Translations under genes and position numbers: made by a program
Notes under the pieces: model-generated
Database searches by the model: none
What the model saw: only the letters and a program-made list of their open reading frames with translations
What the model was told of the DNA's origin: nothing
Assembly (NCBI GenBank): GCA_040386975.1
Contig: JAZKEO010000024.1
Span: forward strand, 1 to 64,000
Source: M2408 sp040386975
Lineage (GTDB): Bacteria > Bacteroidota > Bacteroidia > Flavobacteriales_D > Crocinitomicaceae
Direction: 5' to 3'
DNA length: 64,000 nt
Shown here: piece after piece, positions 1-9,253 of the stretch
How the letters are laid out: every line of letters begins with the position of its first letter
Numbering within the stretch: position 1 is the stretch's first letter

Positions 1-29
1 GTGCCTGACATCCTATTTTCAGTGATTAA

Positions 30-404
30 TCACAACTCATTAAAAGCAAAATCAATCCACGCTTTTGCGGCTTCGCTTGCATAACCTTTGTTCCAATATC
101 TTGGCATAAAACGATAACCCAAATCATAAAAATTTACCTGATTGTTTATCGGTTCCTTAACTAATTTCAAACCTGACCAACCTATAAAATTATTGCTTGC
201 CTTTTCGATAACCGCCCAACGACCAATACCATTTTCTTCATATTGTTTGTGAATCATCTGAATAATACTTCTGATTTCCTCCATGTCTTTAACAGGTTTA
301 TTCCCTAAATATGTACACACTTCTGGGTTAGAGTCCAATTCAAACATAGCTACATCATCACTTGTTTCAATTTTTCTTAAATAAAGTCTTTCAGTTTCTA
401 ACAT
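30..404 (-). CDS. GNAT N-acetyltransferase, C-terminally truncated
   Basis: This 124-residue protein looks like the first two thirds of a RimJ/RimL-type GNAT acetyltransferase, which would move an acetyl group from acetyl-CoA to an amine or protein N-terminus. It opens with the typical TERLYLRKI strand and keeps the acetyl-CoA loop region around RYWNKGYASEA (about residues 102-112). Family members are usually about 170 residues and go on into a final strand-helix segment. Here a TGA at 30-32 stops the frame after FAFNEL. The remaining 29 bases before the window edge do not restore an obvious GNAT tail in any frame. It may be a decayed gene or a sequence error. The rpmA terminator lies between it and the ribosomal genes, so it probably has its own promoter. 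Confidence 0.65.
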   Translation of the reverse strand: MLETERLYLRKIETSDDVAMFELDSNPEVCTYLGNKPVKDMEEIRSIIQMIHKQYEENGIGRWAVIEKASNNFIGWSGLKLVKEPINNQVNFYDLGYRFMPRYWNKGYASEAAKAWIDFAFNEL

Positions 405-421
405 TTTTTAAAAGTTAATTC

Positions 422-453
422 AAAAAAAAAGCGACTCGTAAACGAATCGCTTT
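422..453 (-). terminator. Terminator of rplU-rpmA
   Basis: Inverted repeat AAAGCGACTCG / CGAATCGCTTT around a TAAA loop (428-453), with one G-T pair. On the minus strand it is followed by a T-run (A-run at 422-430). It lies 21 nt past the rpmA stop. Confidence 0.85.
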
Positions 454-473
454 ATAAACATATTGTTTTATTC

Positions 474-743
474 TTATGCTTCAGTTGCTTCGAAAGCTAC
501 TACTGATACAAAAGAACGATTGTCTTTTTTCTTACGGAATTCTACTAATCCATCAGTCAAAGCAAATAATGTGTGATCTTTTCCAATACCTACATTAACG
601 CCTGGGTGGTGTTTTGTACCACGTTGACGAACGATAATGTTTCCAGCTATTGCAGCTTGACCACCAAAAATTTTAACGCCTAAACGTTTACTTTCTGACT
701 CACGACCATTTTTCGAACTACCTGCTCCTTTTTTATGTGCCAT
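474..743 (-). CDS. rpmA: 50S ribosomal protein bL27
   Basis: bL27 is a large-subunit protein near the peptidyl transferase centre whose N-terminal tail reaches toward the P-site tRNA. The 89-residue product has the family length and begins MAHKKGAGSSKNGRES. The conserved core GNIIVRQRGTKHHPG is at about residues 35-50. There is no extended N-terminal pre-sequence of the kind that Firmicutes remove by proteolysis. It follows rplU after a 40-nt gap, the usual order, and a hairpin terminator follows its stop. The call is secure. Confidence 0.98.
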   Translation of the reverse strand: MAHKKGAGSSKNGRESESKRLGVKIFGGQAAIAGNIIVRQRGTKHHPGVNVGIGKDHTLFALTDGLVEFRKKKDNRSFVSVVAFEATEA

Positions 744-783
744 TTTGTTTAATTTATTTCCTGAAAATCAGGAAAGTTAAATA

Positions 784-1095
784 TTACCCTTTAATATCTG
801 TAATTGTAATAGAAGTAAATGATTGACGGTGACCGTTTTTCTTTCTATAACCTTTTCTTCTTTTCTTTCTGAAGATAATTACTTTATCTCCTTTAACGTG
901 AGCCGTTACTTGTGCAGTAACTTTTGCTCCTTCTATAGCTGGGGCGCCAAGTGTGATTTTTCCTCCGTTATCAACTAAAAGCACTTTGTCAAACTCTACT
1001 TTTTGACCTGCTTCAACGTCTAAACGGTGTACATAAACCTTTTGGTCTTTTTGCACTTTAAACTGCTGCCCTGCTATCTCTACAATTGCGTACAT
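784..1095 (-). CDS. rplU: 50S ribosomal protein bL21
   Basis: bL21 binds 23S rRNA in the large subunit. The product is 103 residues, the family length. It starts MYAIVEIAGQQFKVQ and has the basic motif FRKKRRKGYRKKNGHRQ near residues 75-92 that contacts rRNA. It is the first gene of the two-gene rplU-rpmA unit, and a clear Bacteroidota promoter lies just upstream at 1142-1171. Confidence 0.98.
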   Translation of the reverse strand: MYAIVEIAGQQFKVQKDQKVYVHRLDVEAGQKVEFDKVLLVDNGGKITLGAPAIEGAKVTAQVTAHVKGDKVIIFRKKRRKGYRKKNGHRQSFTSITITDIKG

Positions 1096-1141
1096 ATAGC
1101 TTTTATTTAATTTTTTAATAAAATTTCGATAAATCGAGGTG

Positions 1142-1171
1142 CAAAGATAGCAAAAATATTTTAGTTACAAA
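1142..1171 (-). promoter_or_regulatory. Promoter of rplU-rpmA
   Basis: On the minus strand, TATCTTTG (1142-1149) matches the Bacteroidota -7 box TAnnTTTG. TTTG (1168-1171) lies 18 nt upstream and fits the -33 element. The -7 box is 47 nt before the rplU start codon. Confidence 0.75.
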
Positions 1172-1186
1172 GTATTTTTTCTTTTT

Positions 1187-1220
1187 AGACATAAGAAATT
1201 AGACATAAGACATAAGACAT
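1187..1220. repeat. Short tandem heptamer repeat AGACATA
   Basis: AGACATAAG occurs at 1187-1195, followed at 1201-1220 by almost three uninterrupted copies of the heptamer AGACATA. Similar degenerate heptamer tracts occur at 53781-53826 and 61900-62015. No coding potential was seen. Confidence 0.6.
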
Positions 1221-1337
1221 CGAAATTTTGATAATTCAGAAGTCAAGAACTATCTATTTTCCATTCTAAATTCTTCATTCTAAATTGAATGAATTTTCTT
1301 CCCGAAAAATGATTAATTTTGTTCAAAAATACAAATT

Positions 1338-2180
1338 ATGTCAGCACGAAATTGGTCAACAATCAAAGAATTTTCAGATATAACCTTTAAATATTCAGAT
1401 GGTGTTGCACGAATCGCTTTTAATCGACCAGAATGTCGCAATGCTTTTCGTCCAAAAACTGTATCTGAATTGCAGGAAGCCTTAATTTTTTGTCATGAAA
1501 GTCAAGAAATTGGTGTTGTTTTGTTATCTGCTGAAGGTCCATCACCAAAAGATGGCATTTGGGCTTTTTGTTCTGGTGGAGATCAGCGTGTTCGTTCAAC
1601 AACAGGCTACAAAGGTGAAGATGGAATAAATCGTTTCAATATTTTAGATGTTCAGCGTCAAATTCGCTTCATGAACAAGGTCGTGATTGCTGTTGTTCCA
1701 GGTTGGGCTGTTGGTGGTGGGCATAGTTTACATGTTGTGTGTGATTTAACAATTGCGAGTAAAGAACATGCGATATTTATGCAAGCAGACGCGAATGTAG
1801 CGAGTTTTGATGGAGGCTTTGGCTCTGCTTATTTAGCTCGACAAGTTGGACAAAAAAGAGCACGTGAAGTATTCTTTTTAGAAAACCAATATTCTGCTCA
1901 AGAAGCTTTTGAAATGGGAATGGTAAATGCTGTTGTTCCTCATGATGATTTAGAAGATTTCGCTTACGAATGGGCACAAACAATCCTAACAAAAAGTCCA
2001 ACTGCAATAAAAATGTTGAAATTTTCTTTCAACCTCATCGATGATGGCTTGGTTGGTCAACAAGTTTTCGCAGGTGAAGCTACGCGGTTGGCATATATGA
2101 CCGAAGAAGCAACTGAAGGTAGAAATGCTTTTTTAGAAAAGAGAAAACCTAATTTTAAGAAATTTCCGAAATTTCCTTGA
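1338..2180 (+). CDS. menB: 1,4-dihydroxy-2-naphthoyl-CoA synthase
   Basis: MenB is a crotonase-fold enzyme that closes the ring of o-succinylbenzoyl-CoA to 1,4-dihydroxy-2-naphthoyl-CoA in menaquinone synthesis, the usual quinone of Bacteroidota. The 280-residue length fits. Family signatures are CSGGDQ (about residues 78-83), PGWAVGGGHSLHVVCDL (oxyanion-hole region, about 122-138), SFDGGFGSAYLAR (about 158-170) and the C-terminal FAGEATRLAYMT. A -7 box TAATTTTG lies at 1314-1321, 17 nt before the ATG, so the leader is very short. The next gene overlaps the stop codon by 4 bp. No other men genes are in the window. Confidence 0.97.
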   Translation: MSARNWSTIKEFSDITFKYSDGVARIAFNRPECRNAFRPKTVSELQEALIFCHESQEIGVVLLSAEGPSPKDGIWAFCSGGDQRVRSTTGYKGEDGINRFNILDVQRQIRFMNKVVIAVVPGWAVGGGHSLHVVCDLTIASKEHAIFMQADANVASFDGGFGSAYLARQVGQKRAREVFFLENQYSAQEAFEMGMVNAVVPHDDLEDFAYEWAQTILTKSPTAIKMLKFSFNLIDDGLVGQQVFAGEATRLAYMTEEATEGRNAFLEKRKPNFKKFPKFP

Positions 2181-2584
2181 GTTTAATAACTTTCAAAACA
2201 TTCGATTCATCAATCGATGCACATTTTCTTAGAATTAGACTAGAAAATGAAGGAATTCGTGTTTATATTTTTGACGAAAATACTGCAATCTTAAATCCGC
2301 TCAACATGCTCGCTATTGGAGGAATTAAAGTCAAAATTAACGAAGAAGATTTAGAAACAGTATTAAAAATTGAAAAGGAATTTGCAACTGTAGGAATCGA
2401 AAAAGACAACAAACAATTAATTTGTGATTCTTGTAATTCGACAGAATTTTATACCAATTTCAAAAAATACAACAGTTTAAAAGGAATGATAGCGGCTTTT
2501 TTCACTTTGATGTTTACAGTTTATCCAATTTCCTATAAAGAAGTTTATAAATGTAAAAATTGTGGGAAAGAATATCCAATTTAA
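2177..2584 (+). CDS. DUF2007 protein with C-terminal zinc ribbon
   Basis: The N-terminal 70 residues match the DUF2007 (putative signal-transducing) fold. It starts SLITFKTFDSSIDAHFLRIRLENEGI in family style, which supports the TTG start at 2177 even though no ATG is present. TTGA forms a 4-bp overlap with the menB stop, so translation is probably coupled. The C-terminal half has two CxxC pairs (CDSC and CKNC) on either side of a hydrophobic stretch (about residues 98-115), which suggests a zinc ribbon interrupted by a membrane helix. No function is known, and co-transcription with menB does not by itself imply a quinone role. Confidence 0.8.
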   Translation: MSLITFKTFDSSIDAHFLRIRLENEGIRVYIFDENTAILNPLNMLAIGGIKVKINEEDLETVLKIEKEFATVGIEKDNKQLICDSCNSTEFYTNFKKYNSLKGMIAAFFTLMFTVYPISYKEVYKCKNCGKEYPI

Positions 2585-2604
2585 AACTGTATTCTGTGTC
2601 AAAT

Positions 2605-2635
2605 AAAAAGTGGTATGTCGGAATTTCCGACATAC
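2605..2635 (-). terminator. Terminator of the 2091-residue protein gene
   Basis: GTATGTCGGAA / TTCCGACATAC (2613-2635) is a perfect 11-bp inverted repeat with one central base. On the minus strand it is followed by CTTTTT. It lies 215 nt past the stop of the minus-strand gene and may also end the menB transcript from the other side. A weaker hairpin GATGC/GCATC lies near 2817-2831. Confidence 0.65.
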
Positions 2636-2850
2636 TGCTCAATAAATAAAAATGCTTAAATCATTTCACTATAACTACTTTGACTTTAATCTCAATTTTG
2701 TTTCAAATACTTTAAATTAAATGGTCATTTTTGTCATGGTTTTTAAACAAAAACACACGCCAAAAACAAATTAATCACACCTAATTCGACGGATTTCATC
2801 CCTCTCTAAAATATTTGATGCTTTCAGCATCATTTTCAAATAATTACATT

Positions 2851-5800
2851 TCACTCTACCACAATTTTCTCCAAAACAGTATTCGTTTCTGAAATTACTT
2901 TCAAATAATAAACACCTTTAGAAAGTTGTTCCAAATTTAAAACCGTAGATTTATTTCGATCTCCGAAAGTGATTAATTTTCCGTGTGTATCCGTTAATTC
3001 AAAATTGAAATTCCCATTTGATTGAATATGCAACATTCCTTCGGTTGGATTTGGAAAAATCTGAATTTTATTAATCTTGTTTTCTGTTAAATCAGCACAA
3101 TTTAAAACTTCGATTAAAGAAGAATCAGAAGCTGAACAATTCGTCAGAACATCCACATAAGTGTAAGTGATGTAATGCGAACCAATTCCAGCTAGTGATG
3201 GATTAAACACATTGTTTACTACTGAATTTCCTGAATATGTTCCGCCACTTGGAATTCCGCCAGTTAATTCAAAAGATTGACCAGATGAACAAATTGAATC
3301 ACTTTGAGCAAAGCTAACTGTTGGACTTTCCAAAACAGACAAGTTAAAACTAATTGGATTTCCATCACAAGTCAAACTATGCGGAGTAACAGAAATAATC
3401 GCAGTTGCGTTATCAACTAAAGAATAGAACGAATTTATGTTACCACTTCCACTTGAAGCTAAACCAAGTGAAATATTATCATTTGTCCAAGTAAACGAAT
3501 TTGCATTATTTCCCGAGAATACAACTTGAGAAAATGAATCACTCAAACAAATTTCTTGGTCTAAAACTGGATTTACTGTTGGATTTTCAAAAACCGTTAA
3601 AGTAAATGAAACTGGATTTCCATTACAAGCTAATCCAAGAGGCGTAACAGTAACATTTGAAACTAAATCATCAATTAAAGGTGAAAACGAAGCAATATTT
3701 CCAGTTCCACTTGAAGCCAAACCAATCAAATCGTTATCATTTGTCCAGGTGAATGAATCGACATTGTTTCCGCTGAATGAAACCTCAGCAAAAGTATCAT
3801 TTAGACAAATTTCTTGATTTAAAATGGTATTTATCGTTGGTACAGAGACAATGGAGATTTCTTGCGTGGAACTTTGAGGACAAATTCCAGCAGTTGTGTA
3901 AGTTACATCATAATTTCCTAATAAGGTATTACTCAAATTGATTTCTCCAGAGCTTGTATTCACATCCATATCAAATGAATTTGAAGTAAAACTTCCTCCA
4001 GCTTGACCTGAAATAGTTGGGATTGGGTTTGTTGCAAACTGACAAAAAACAGTATCATCAAAAACGAAACTTGCATCTGCAATAGGATTTATAACGATTT
4101 GTGTCGTTGCTGAACAAGATTCAAATGCATTTGTTGCTGTAACGGTATAAATATGTGTTCCGGCAACACTTGGAGGAATTACATCAATTGGATTTTCTAA
4201 ATTAGAAATTACTCCATTTCCATCATTCCATTCGAAACTTGCTCCAAAAACTTCAGTTGCAAATAAATCAAAGGAATTATTAACACAAGAATCCGAATTA
4301 TTTGTTGCAAAAATCGGACAAATACATTCCCTGATATTTATTTGAAATTCAATTTCAGATAAAGGCGAACACACAGTATTGTTTACAAAAGACGTCACAA
4401 AAACACTGTTTGAATCTAAATCTGAGGCTTTAAAATAAATTGAATTTTCAGTAACTTCTGTTATATCTGAACTCGCTCGCCAATCAAATGTTCCATCGCC
4501 GCCAGAAGCAGTCAGTAAAACTGAATCCCCAAAACAAATATCGACAACTTGAGGGGAAACTACTATTGGATTTGAAATATTGGCATCTGATGAAAAAGTA
4601 TAATCACAAATATCTCCTCCTTGTCCGTCAATCATCATGTAGTATTTATTTCCAGGAATCAGGCCATTTGCTGTTAACAACTTATGTCCTGGTGGAACAT
4701 AATGCGGATCCCAACAAGCGAAATTTTGCACTGGTCCTTGACAATTTTCGGCACTAAAAATGAATATTTGAATTCCTAAATTTGTTACAGAACTCGTCAC
4801 CCAAACATTCAAATTAAGTGAATCTGAATCTGGAACAAAAGAAAGAAAAGAATTATTCTCTATCGTACCGCAAAAAGTCGTGTCAAATTCAAGCCAACTT
4901 TCCGTAGTATAAAAACCTGACGTACGTCCACAATACCCATTAAAATCACAAATTGCTGTTGCACTCTCACAATCATTTCCAGCAGGTGTATTGTCAACAC
5001 AAGTTGGAAGAGCTAAATAAGGCCCTGTACAAATGTTAAAAGTTGTGGATTGAGCAACATTACTTTCAGAATAAACTCTTACATAATATGTTGAATCAAT
5101 TGTTAAACCTGATAAAACACTCGAGTTTGGACTACTGCAAACCACATCAATTAAAGAAGCACATGAACCAGAATAAACGGAATGATACATGTCAGCATTT
5201 GCTAAAACATTCAATAAATTTACTGCATGACTAGAACTTGTTGCAACAAACTTGTACCAAACATCGTCGTCGTCATTTGTGTTTGAACAAGAATTCGATT
5301 GAATTGATGGTGTAGCATTATGCAACGTTCCAGCTGTTGTGATTGTACATGAATTATCAACTTCACTTTGCACAACAGTTGCATTTATACATTCGTCATT
5401 TACTGGTGGCGGTGGAATCCTTAAACACAAATCAAAATTCAACAATAAATTAGTCGTATTATTTGCATTGTAAACACGAATGTAATAGGTATTTCCAATA
5501 ACTAAGTTTGTAAGAGCACCAAAATCAACAGAACCATAAGTTGAACAAATAATTGGCGTTCCTAAACTACCACACGAGCCACTGTAAACACTCCATCTTA
5601 AATCATATTGATTGTAAGATTGTGGCATATTATTTTCATTCAACAAAGTTAAACTGAGTTTCGTTGTCGTTGCAACGAATTTAAACCAAATATCGTTGAC
5701 CGGGACAATCGAACTGCAATATCCTCCTGCAGTTGAACTCGAAGCATGAAATAATGTTCCATGAACCATTGTATCACAATTAAGACTATGATTAATTGGA

Positions 5801-8800
5801 ACATCAAAAGCATTTACACATTCGTTGTTTGCTGGAATAAAATATTTTTTCAAACAAATATTAAAAATATCTGTTGGATAAGAAGGTCTATTATTGGGAA
5901 CTACCCTTAAATAATACGTGTTCCCAATGGTCAAATTTGAAAAGCGTGTGTTTGTTCCGCAATACATTTGACTCCCTAAAGCACCACAATTTCCATTATA
6001 TAAAGCTATACTTCTTTGAATTACTGTTCCGCTTGAATATGAAAATTCAACTTCCATTTCGTTGCTATTGGCTACAAACTTATACCAAACATCAAAGTCA
6101 TTCGGATTACAAGTCAATGTAGTTGATGCCGTTACACCTGATGTTACAGAACAAACCAAAAGTGTGTCACAAGTATATAAATCATTTGTTGGAATATCAA
6201 TTGCTCCAGCACATTCATCATTTGGTGGAATTGGTCCTCCAGGAGTTGAAACACAAATGTCAAAATTAGTCAATGCTGTTACTCCTACATTTTTATAAAT
6301 TCGAACTAAAAATGTATCTCCAACAGTTAAATTAGTTGCAATTAAAGTAAAATTGTTGTCTATGGTTCCATCTTGACAAAAAAGTGGATTTCCTATCGAA
6401 TCACAATTGTAGCGATAAAGGGAATAAGATAAACTATAGCCATAAGGAATCGTTAGCCAATGTGTTGGGTTTGAAGCTACGAAATGGTACCAAATATCAT
6501 TCGCACTTGCATTAGAACAAGTAATTACAGGACTTGATGGTGTTGACTTGAATAAATTACCAGAAGTATCTCGAACACATGTAAATGTTGTATTTACTGG
6601 GATTTCAATTGAATTAAAACATTCATCATTTATCGGTGGACTCGTAATACAAATACTAAAAACGGTCGTTAAATCTAATAATACTCCTGACGAATAAGCG
6701 CGAAGAATATAAGTCTCTCCAACTGTTAATCCTGACACAGCATCGTCTGAATTGTAACAATTAATCTGTGCTAAACTCGAACAATCTCCTGAATACAAAG
6801 CAAATTTTAAAGTTGCATGATCAGCTGCTGTACGTGTTAAATTTACATATTGTGTGGGATATTTTGCTTCGAAAGTAAACCAAACGTCGTCGTTATCGTC
6901 ATCATCTTGTCCTAAACATGAATTTACTTGACTTGAAGCAGTTGATTTATAGATTGTTCCATATTGTAAACTATCACAAGAAATTCCATCATTTACATAA
7001 AGTGGAATAGCATTTGAGCAATCATCATTAATTGGAGTGTCATGTTTTTTAATACATAGATCAAATGAAACTGGGAATGAATTAGCAACAAACGAACTCG
7101 AAATTCGAATGTAATAAATTGAATCTTGAATCAAATTTTGTAAAATGTAGTTTTTAGTATATCCCGCAGCAGCAAAATGAGTTACATCTCCACAGGATTT
7201 ATAGAAATACAAATCAAAATAAGCATTTCCATTAGATGGGTCTGAAATTGAAATCGCTTGAGCAAAATCATCTGCCTTAAATTTCACCCAAACATCATCA
7301 TCTTGTGTTGAACGATTCCCCGGATACATCGACGGCGTAGCATTTAAAAGCGAACCGGTATAAAGTGTATCACAAACAATATCACTATTTATGTCAATTA
7401 ATGTGGCATTTGAACATTCGTCATTTATTTCACGATTTGGTACTGTCCGAATCGAAATTGCTGTTGATATAGGATTTGTTGTTGTTACAGGGCCGTGAAC
7501 TTTTATATAATAAACTTCTCCAATCGTTAAGTCATTTAATTGATTCGCATATTGCCTGTCACAGAAAACATTATTGACAAAATTTTGACAAGAACCACGA
7601 TAAAAATCATACTCTAAATGATCTGCAGAATTAGAATAAGCACCGTGAATATTAATTACATGACTTGTATCTAAGGCTGTGAATTTATACCAAACATCAG
7701 CTAAATCTGAAGTAAGACAATCTGTAGTATCTGTTGATTGCGTTGCATATAAAATTGAAACTGAATTCCCAACATAGGTATTTGTTGGACTTACAGTTAA
7801 TTCAATCGCTCCTGTACAGGTATCGTTTATTGGAATTGGTTGGCTTCCAATACCAAATGTAAAAGTTGTTGTATGAGGCCCACTAGCATCAGAACTATAA
7901 ATTCTAACAAAATAAGTTGCACCTACAGTTAAATTATTCATTAATTTAGCTTCAGGATCGAAAGCATTATCACATAATGTAGGTGTGGCCAAACTAGTAC
8001 AGGTTCCTCGAGTAACAGAATATGAGATAGCTTGAGAATCTCCACCAATATCAATAATAGCAATTGAATGAGTCGTCCTGGTTGCCGTAAATTGATACCA
8101 AACATCATCATCAGCTAAATCATAATTTGAAGAATAACAAGCATTGTATTGATTTGATTGAGTTGCATTTTCAACTGTTCCAGAACTTACTAAAGCATAA
8201 GAAAAATCTTCATTAACTGGAGTTTGTATTGCATTTATACATTCATCATTTGTTGGTGGTGTTGGAGGCAAACTTATACAAATAGAAAAATCGCACACAA
8301 TTCCCTCCAAAACAGTTGCAGTTGAATACACTCTAACAAAATAACGCTGTCCGATAACAAGTCCAGTCACAAAACTAGAATCTAAATCGCTGCATTTTAA
8401 AGCTGTTAAAACAGAACCACAATTGCCTGAATAAACAGCATGATAATAATTTATAGGTGATTCATTTAAGGGATTAATTTTAACCTTTGTTGCTGTTTCT
8501 GAGGCAATAAAGCTATACCAAACATCATGAAAAACACTTCCAGAACAACTATTTGATTCTGGTGAACTTGTTGCACCATTAATTGTTCCATACCCCAAAG
8601 AATCACAAGTTCCAATTGAATTTACAAACAAAGGAATTGCCCCTAAACAATCATTATTTGATGGAATTAATGGTGGAGTATTGATGCAAATATCAAACTG
8701 TGTGTCCATACCAACATAATTGTTTTTTGTATAAACTCTCAGGTAATAGGTCTCGCCAATTGTTAAACCAACAACATTACTAAAATTGTTATCACTACAT

Positions 8801-9126
8801 AAAATCTGGTTAATTGCACTATCGCATGGATTTGTGTAAACTGAAAAATACATGTCAATCGTTGAACCCACTATGTTTGACAAAGTAATTCGATGCATCG
8901 TACTAGAAGCAACAAACGAGTACCAAACATCATCGTCGTCGTAACTGTTACATGAATTTCCTTGCGGTGAAGCTGTTGAAGCTAAAACTGTTCCATGAAT
9001 CGAGGATGTACAAGTCAAATCAAGACTTGGAGTAATAATTGTAGCCGTTGCACATTCATCATTTACCGGTTGAGCGAAGCTAAGAAAAGAACTTAATAGG
9101 AAAAAAAAGAATAAAAATTTATTCAT
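2851..9126 (-). CDS. Giant T9SS-secreted surface protein with ten ~135-residue repeats
   Basis: A 2091-residue secreted protein. A signal peptide (residues 1-18, ending SFLSFAQP) is followed by ten consecutive repeats of about 130-143 residues up to about residue 1375. Each runs NDECxxA...DVWYxFxA...(Y/F)SGxCGSL...C...LTxGxTYYxRVY...FDICI, resembling the beta-sandwich pre-peptidase C-terminal (PPC) type. Next come a Cys-rich region beginning CVDNTPAGNDCESATAICDF, then PKD-like segments (about 1590-2010) with a near-duplicated SGNNxxSFTWTND block. The end is a type A T9SS sorting domain (about 2013-2091: IFPNPTEG...GVYYLKV...EKIVVE). It is probably attached to the cell surface and adhesive or ligand-binding. 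No catalytic residues were recognised. It is monocistronic, with its own promoter. Confidence 0.9.
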   Translation of the reverse strand: MNKFLFFFFLLSSFLSFAQPVNDECATATIITPSLDLTCTSSIHGTVLASTASPQGNSCNSYDDDDVWYSFVASSTMHRITLSNIVGSTIDMYFSVYTNPCDSAINQILCSDNNFSNVVGLTIGETYYLRVYTKNNYVGMDTQFDICINTPPLIPSNNDCLGAIPLFVNSIGTCDSLGYGTINGATSSPESNSCSGSVFHDVWYSFIASETATKVKINPLNESPINYYHAVYSGNCGSVLTALKCSDLDSSFVTGLVIGQRYFVRVYSTATVLEGIVCDFSICISLPPTPPTNDECINAIQTPVNEDFSYALVSSGTVENATQSNQYNACYSSNYDLADDDVWYQFTATRTTHSIAIIDIGGDSQAISYSVTRGTCTSLATPTLCDNAFDPEAKLMNNLTVGATYFVRIYSSDASGPHTTTFTFGIGSQPIPINDTCTGAIELTVSPTNTYVGNSVSILYATQSTDTTDCLTSDLADVWYKFTALDTSHVINIHGAYSNSADHLEYDFYRGSCQNFVNNVFCDRQYANQLNDLTIGEVYYIKVHGPVTTTNPISTAISIRTVPNREINDECSNATLIDINSDIVCDTLYTGSLLNATPSMYPGNRSTQDDDVWVKFKADDFAQAISISDPSNGNAYFDLYFYKSCGDVTHFAAAGYTKNYILQNLIQDSIYYIRISSSFVANSFPVSFDLCIKKHDTPINDDCSNAIPLYVNDGISCDSLQYGTIYKSTASSQVNSCLGQDDDDNDDVWFTFEAKYPTQYVNLTRTAADHATLKFALYSGDCSSLAQINCYNSDDAVSGLTVGETYILRAYSSGVLLDLTTVFSICITSPPINDECFNSIEIPVNTTFTCVRDTSGNLFKSTPSSPVITCSNASANDIWYHFVASNPTHWLTIPYGYSLSYSLYRYNCDSIGNPLFCQDGTIDNNFTLIATNLTVGDTFLVRIYKNVGVTALTNFDICVSTPGGPIPPNDECAGAIDIPTNDLYTCDTLLVCSVTSGVTASTTLTCNPNDFDVWYKFVANSNEMEVEFSYSSGTVIQRSIALYNGNCGALGSQMYCGTNTRFSNLTIGNTYYLRVVPNNRPSYPTDIFNICLKKYFIPANNECVNAFDVPINHSLNCDTMVHGTLFHASSSTAGGYCSSIVPVNDIWFKFVATTTKLSLTLLNENNMPQSYNQYDLRWSVYSGSCGSLGTPIICSTYGSVDFGALTNLVIGNTYYIRVYNANNTTNLLLNFDLCLRIPPPPVNDECINATVVQSEVDNSCTITTAGTLHNATPSIQSNSCSNTNDDDDVWYKFVATSSSHAVNLLNVLANADMYHSVYSGSCASLIDVVCSSPNSSVLSGLTIDSTYYVRVYSESNVAQSTTFNICTGPYLALPTCVDNTPAGNDCESATAICDFNGYCGRTSGFYTTESWLEFDTTFCGTIENNSFLSFVPDSDSLNLNVWVTSSVTNLGIQIFIFSAENCQGPVQNFACWDPHYVPPGHKLLTANGLIPGNKYYMMIDGQGGDICDYTFSSDANISNPIVVSPQVVDICFGDSVLLTASGGDGTFDWRASSDITEVTENSIYFKASDLDSNSVFVTSFVNNTVCSPLSEIEFQINIRECICPIFATNNSDSCVNNSFDLFATEVFGASFEWNDGNGVISNLENPIDVIPPSVAGTHIYTVTATNAFESCSATTQIVINPIADASFVFDDTVFCQFATNPIPTISGQAGGSFTSNSFDMDVNTSSGEINLSNTLLGNYDVTYTTAGICPQSSTQEISIVSVPTINTILNQEICLNDTFAEVSFSGNNVDSFTWTNDNDLIGLASSGTGNIASFSPLIDDLVSNVTVTPLGLACNGNPVSFTLTVFENPTVNPVLDQEICLSDSFSQVVFSGNNANSFTWTNDNISLGLASSGSGNINSFYSLVDNATAIISVTPHSLTCDGNPISFNLSVLESPTVSFAQSDSICSSGQSFELTGGIPSGGTYSGNSVVNNVFNPSLAGIGSHYITYTYVDVLTNCSASDSSLIEVLNCADLTENKINKIQIFPNPTEGMLHIQSNGNFNFELTDTHGKLITFGDRNKSTVLNLEQLSKGVYYLKVISETNTVLEKIVVE

Positions 9127-9160
9127 ACTATAATTTTGTATTACAAGAAGTTAAGTTCTA

Positions 9161-9191
9161 CAAACTTATGAAAAAAAAGTTCAATTGGCAA
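9161..9191 (-). promoter_or_regulatory. Promoter of the giant surface protein gene
   Basis: On the minus strand, TAAGTTTG (9161-9168) fits TAnnTTTG. TTG (9189-9191) lies 20 nt upstream at the -33 position. The -7 box is 35 nt before the ATG. Confidence 0.6.
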
Positions 9192-9253
9192 GTCTATTTT
9201 TATATCCGCTTGGATAAAATTTATATCTGTCAAAAATGAATTAATTTTTTCAC

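Noticed and set aside
2851..9126. CRISPR-like or tandem DNA repeat
   Set aside because: The repeats are at protein level, about 400 bp each and diverged in DNA; there are no short identical repeats with spacers.
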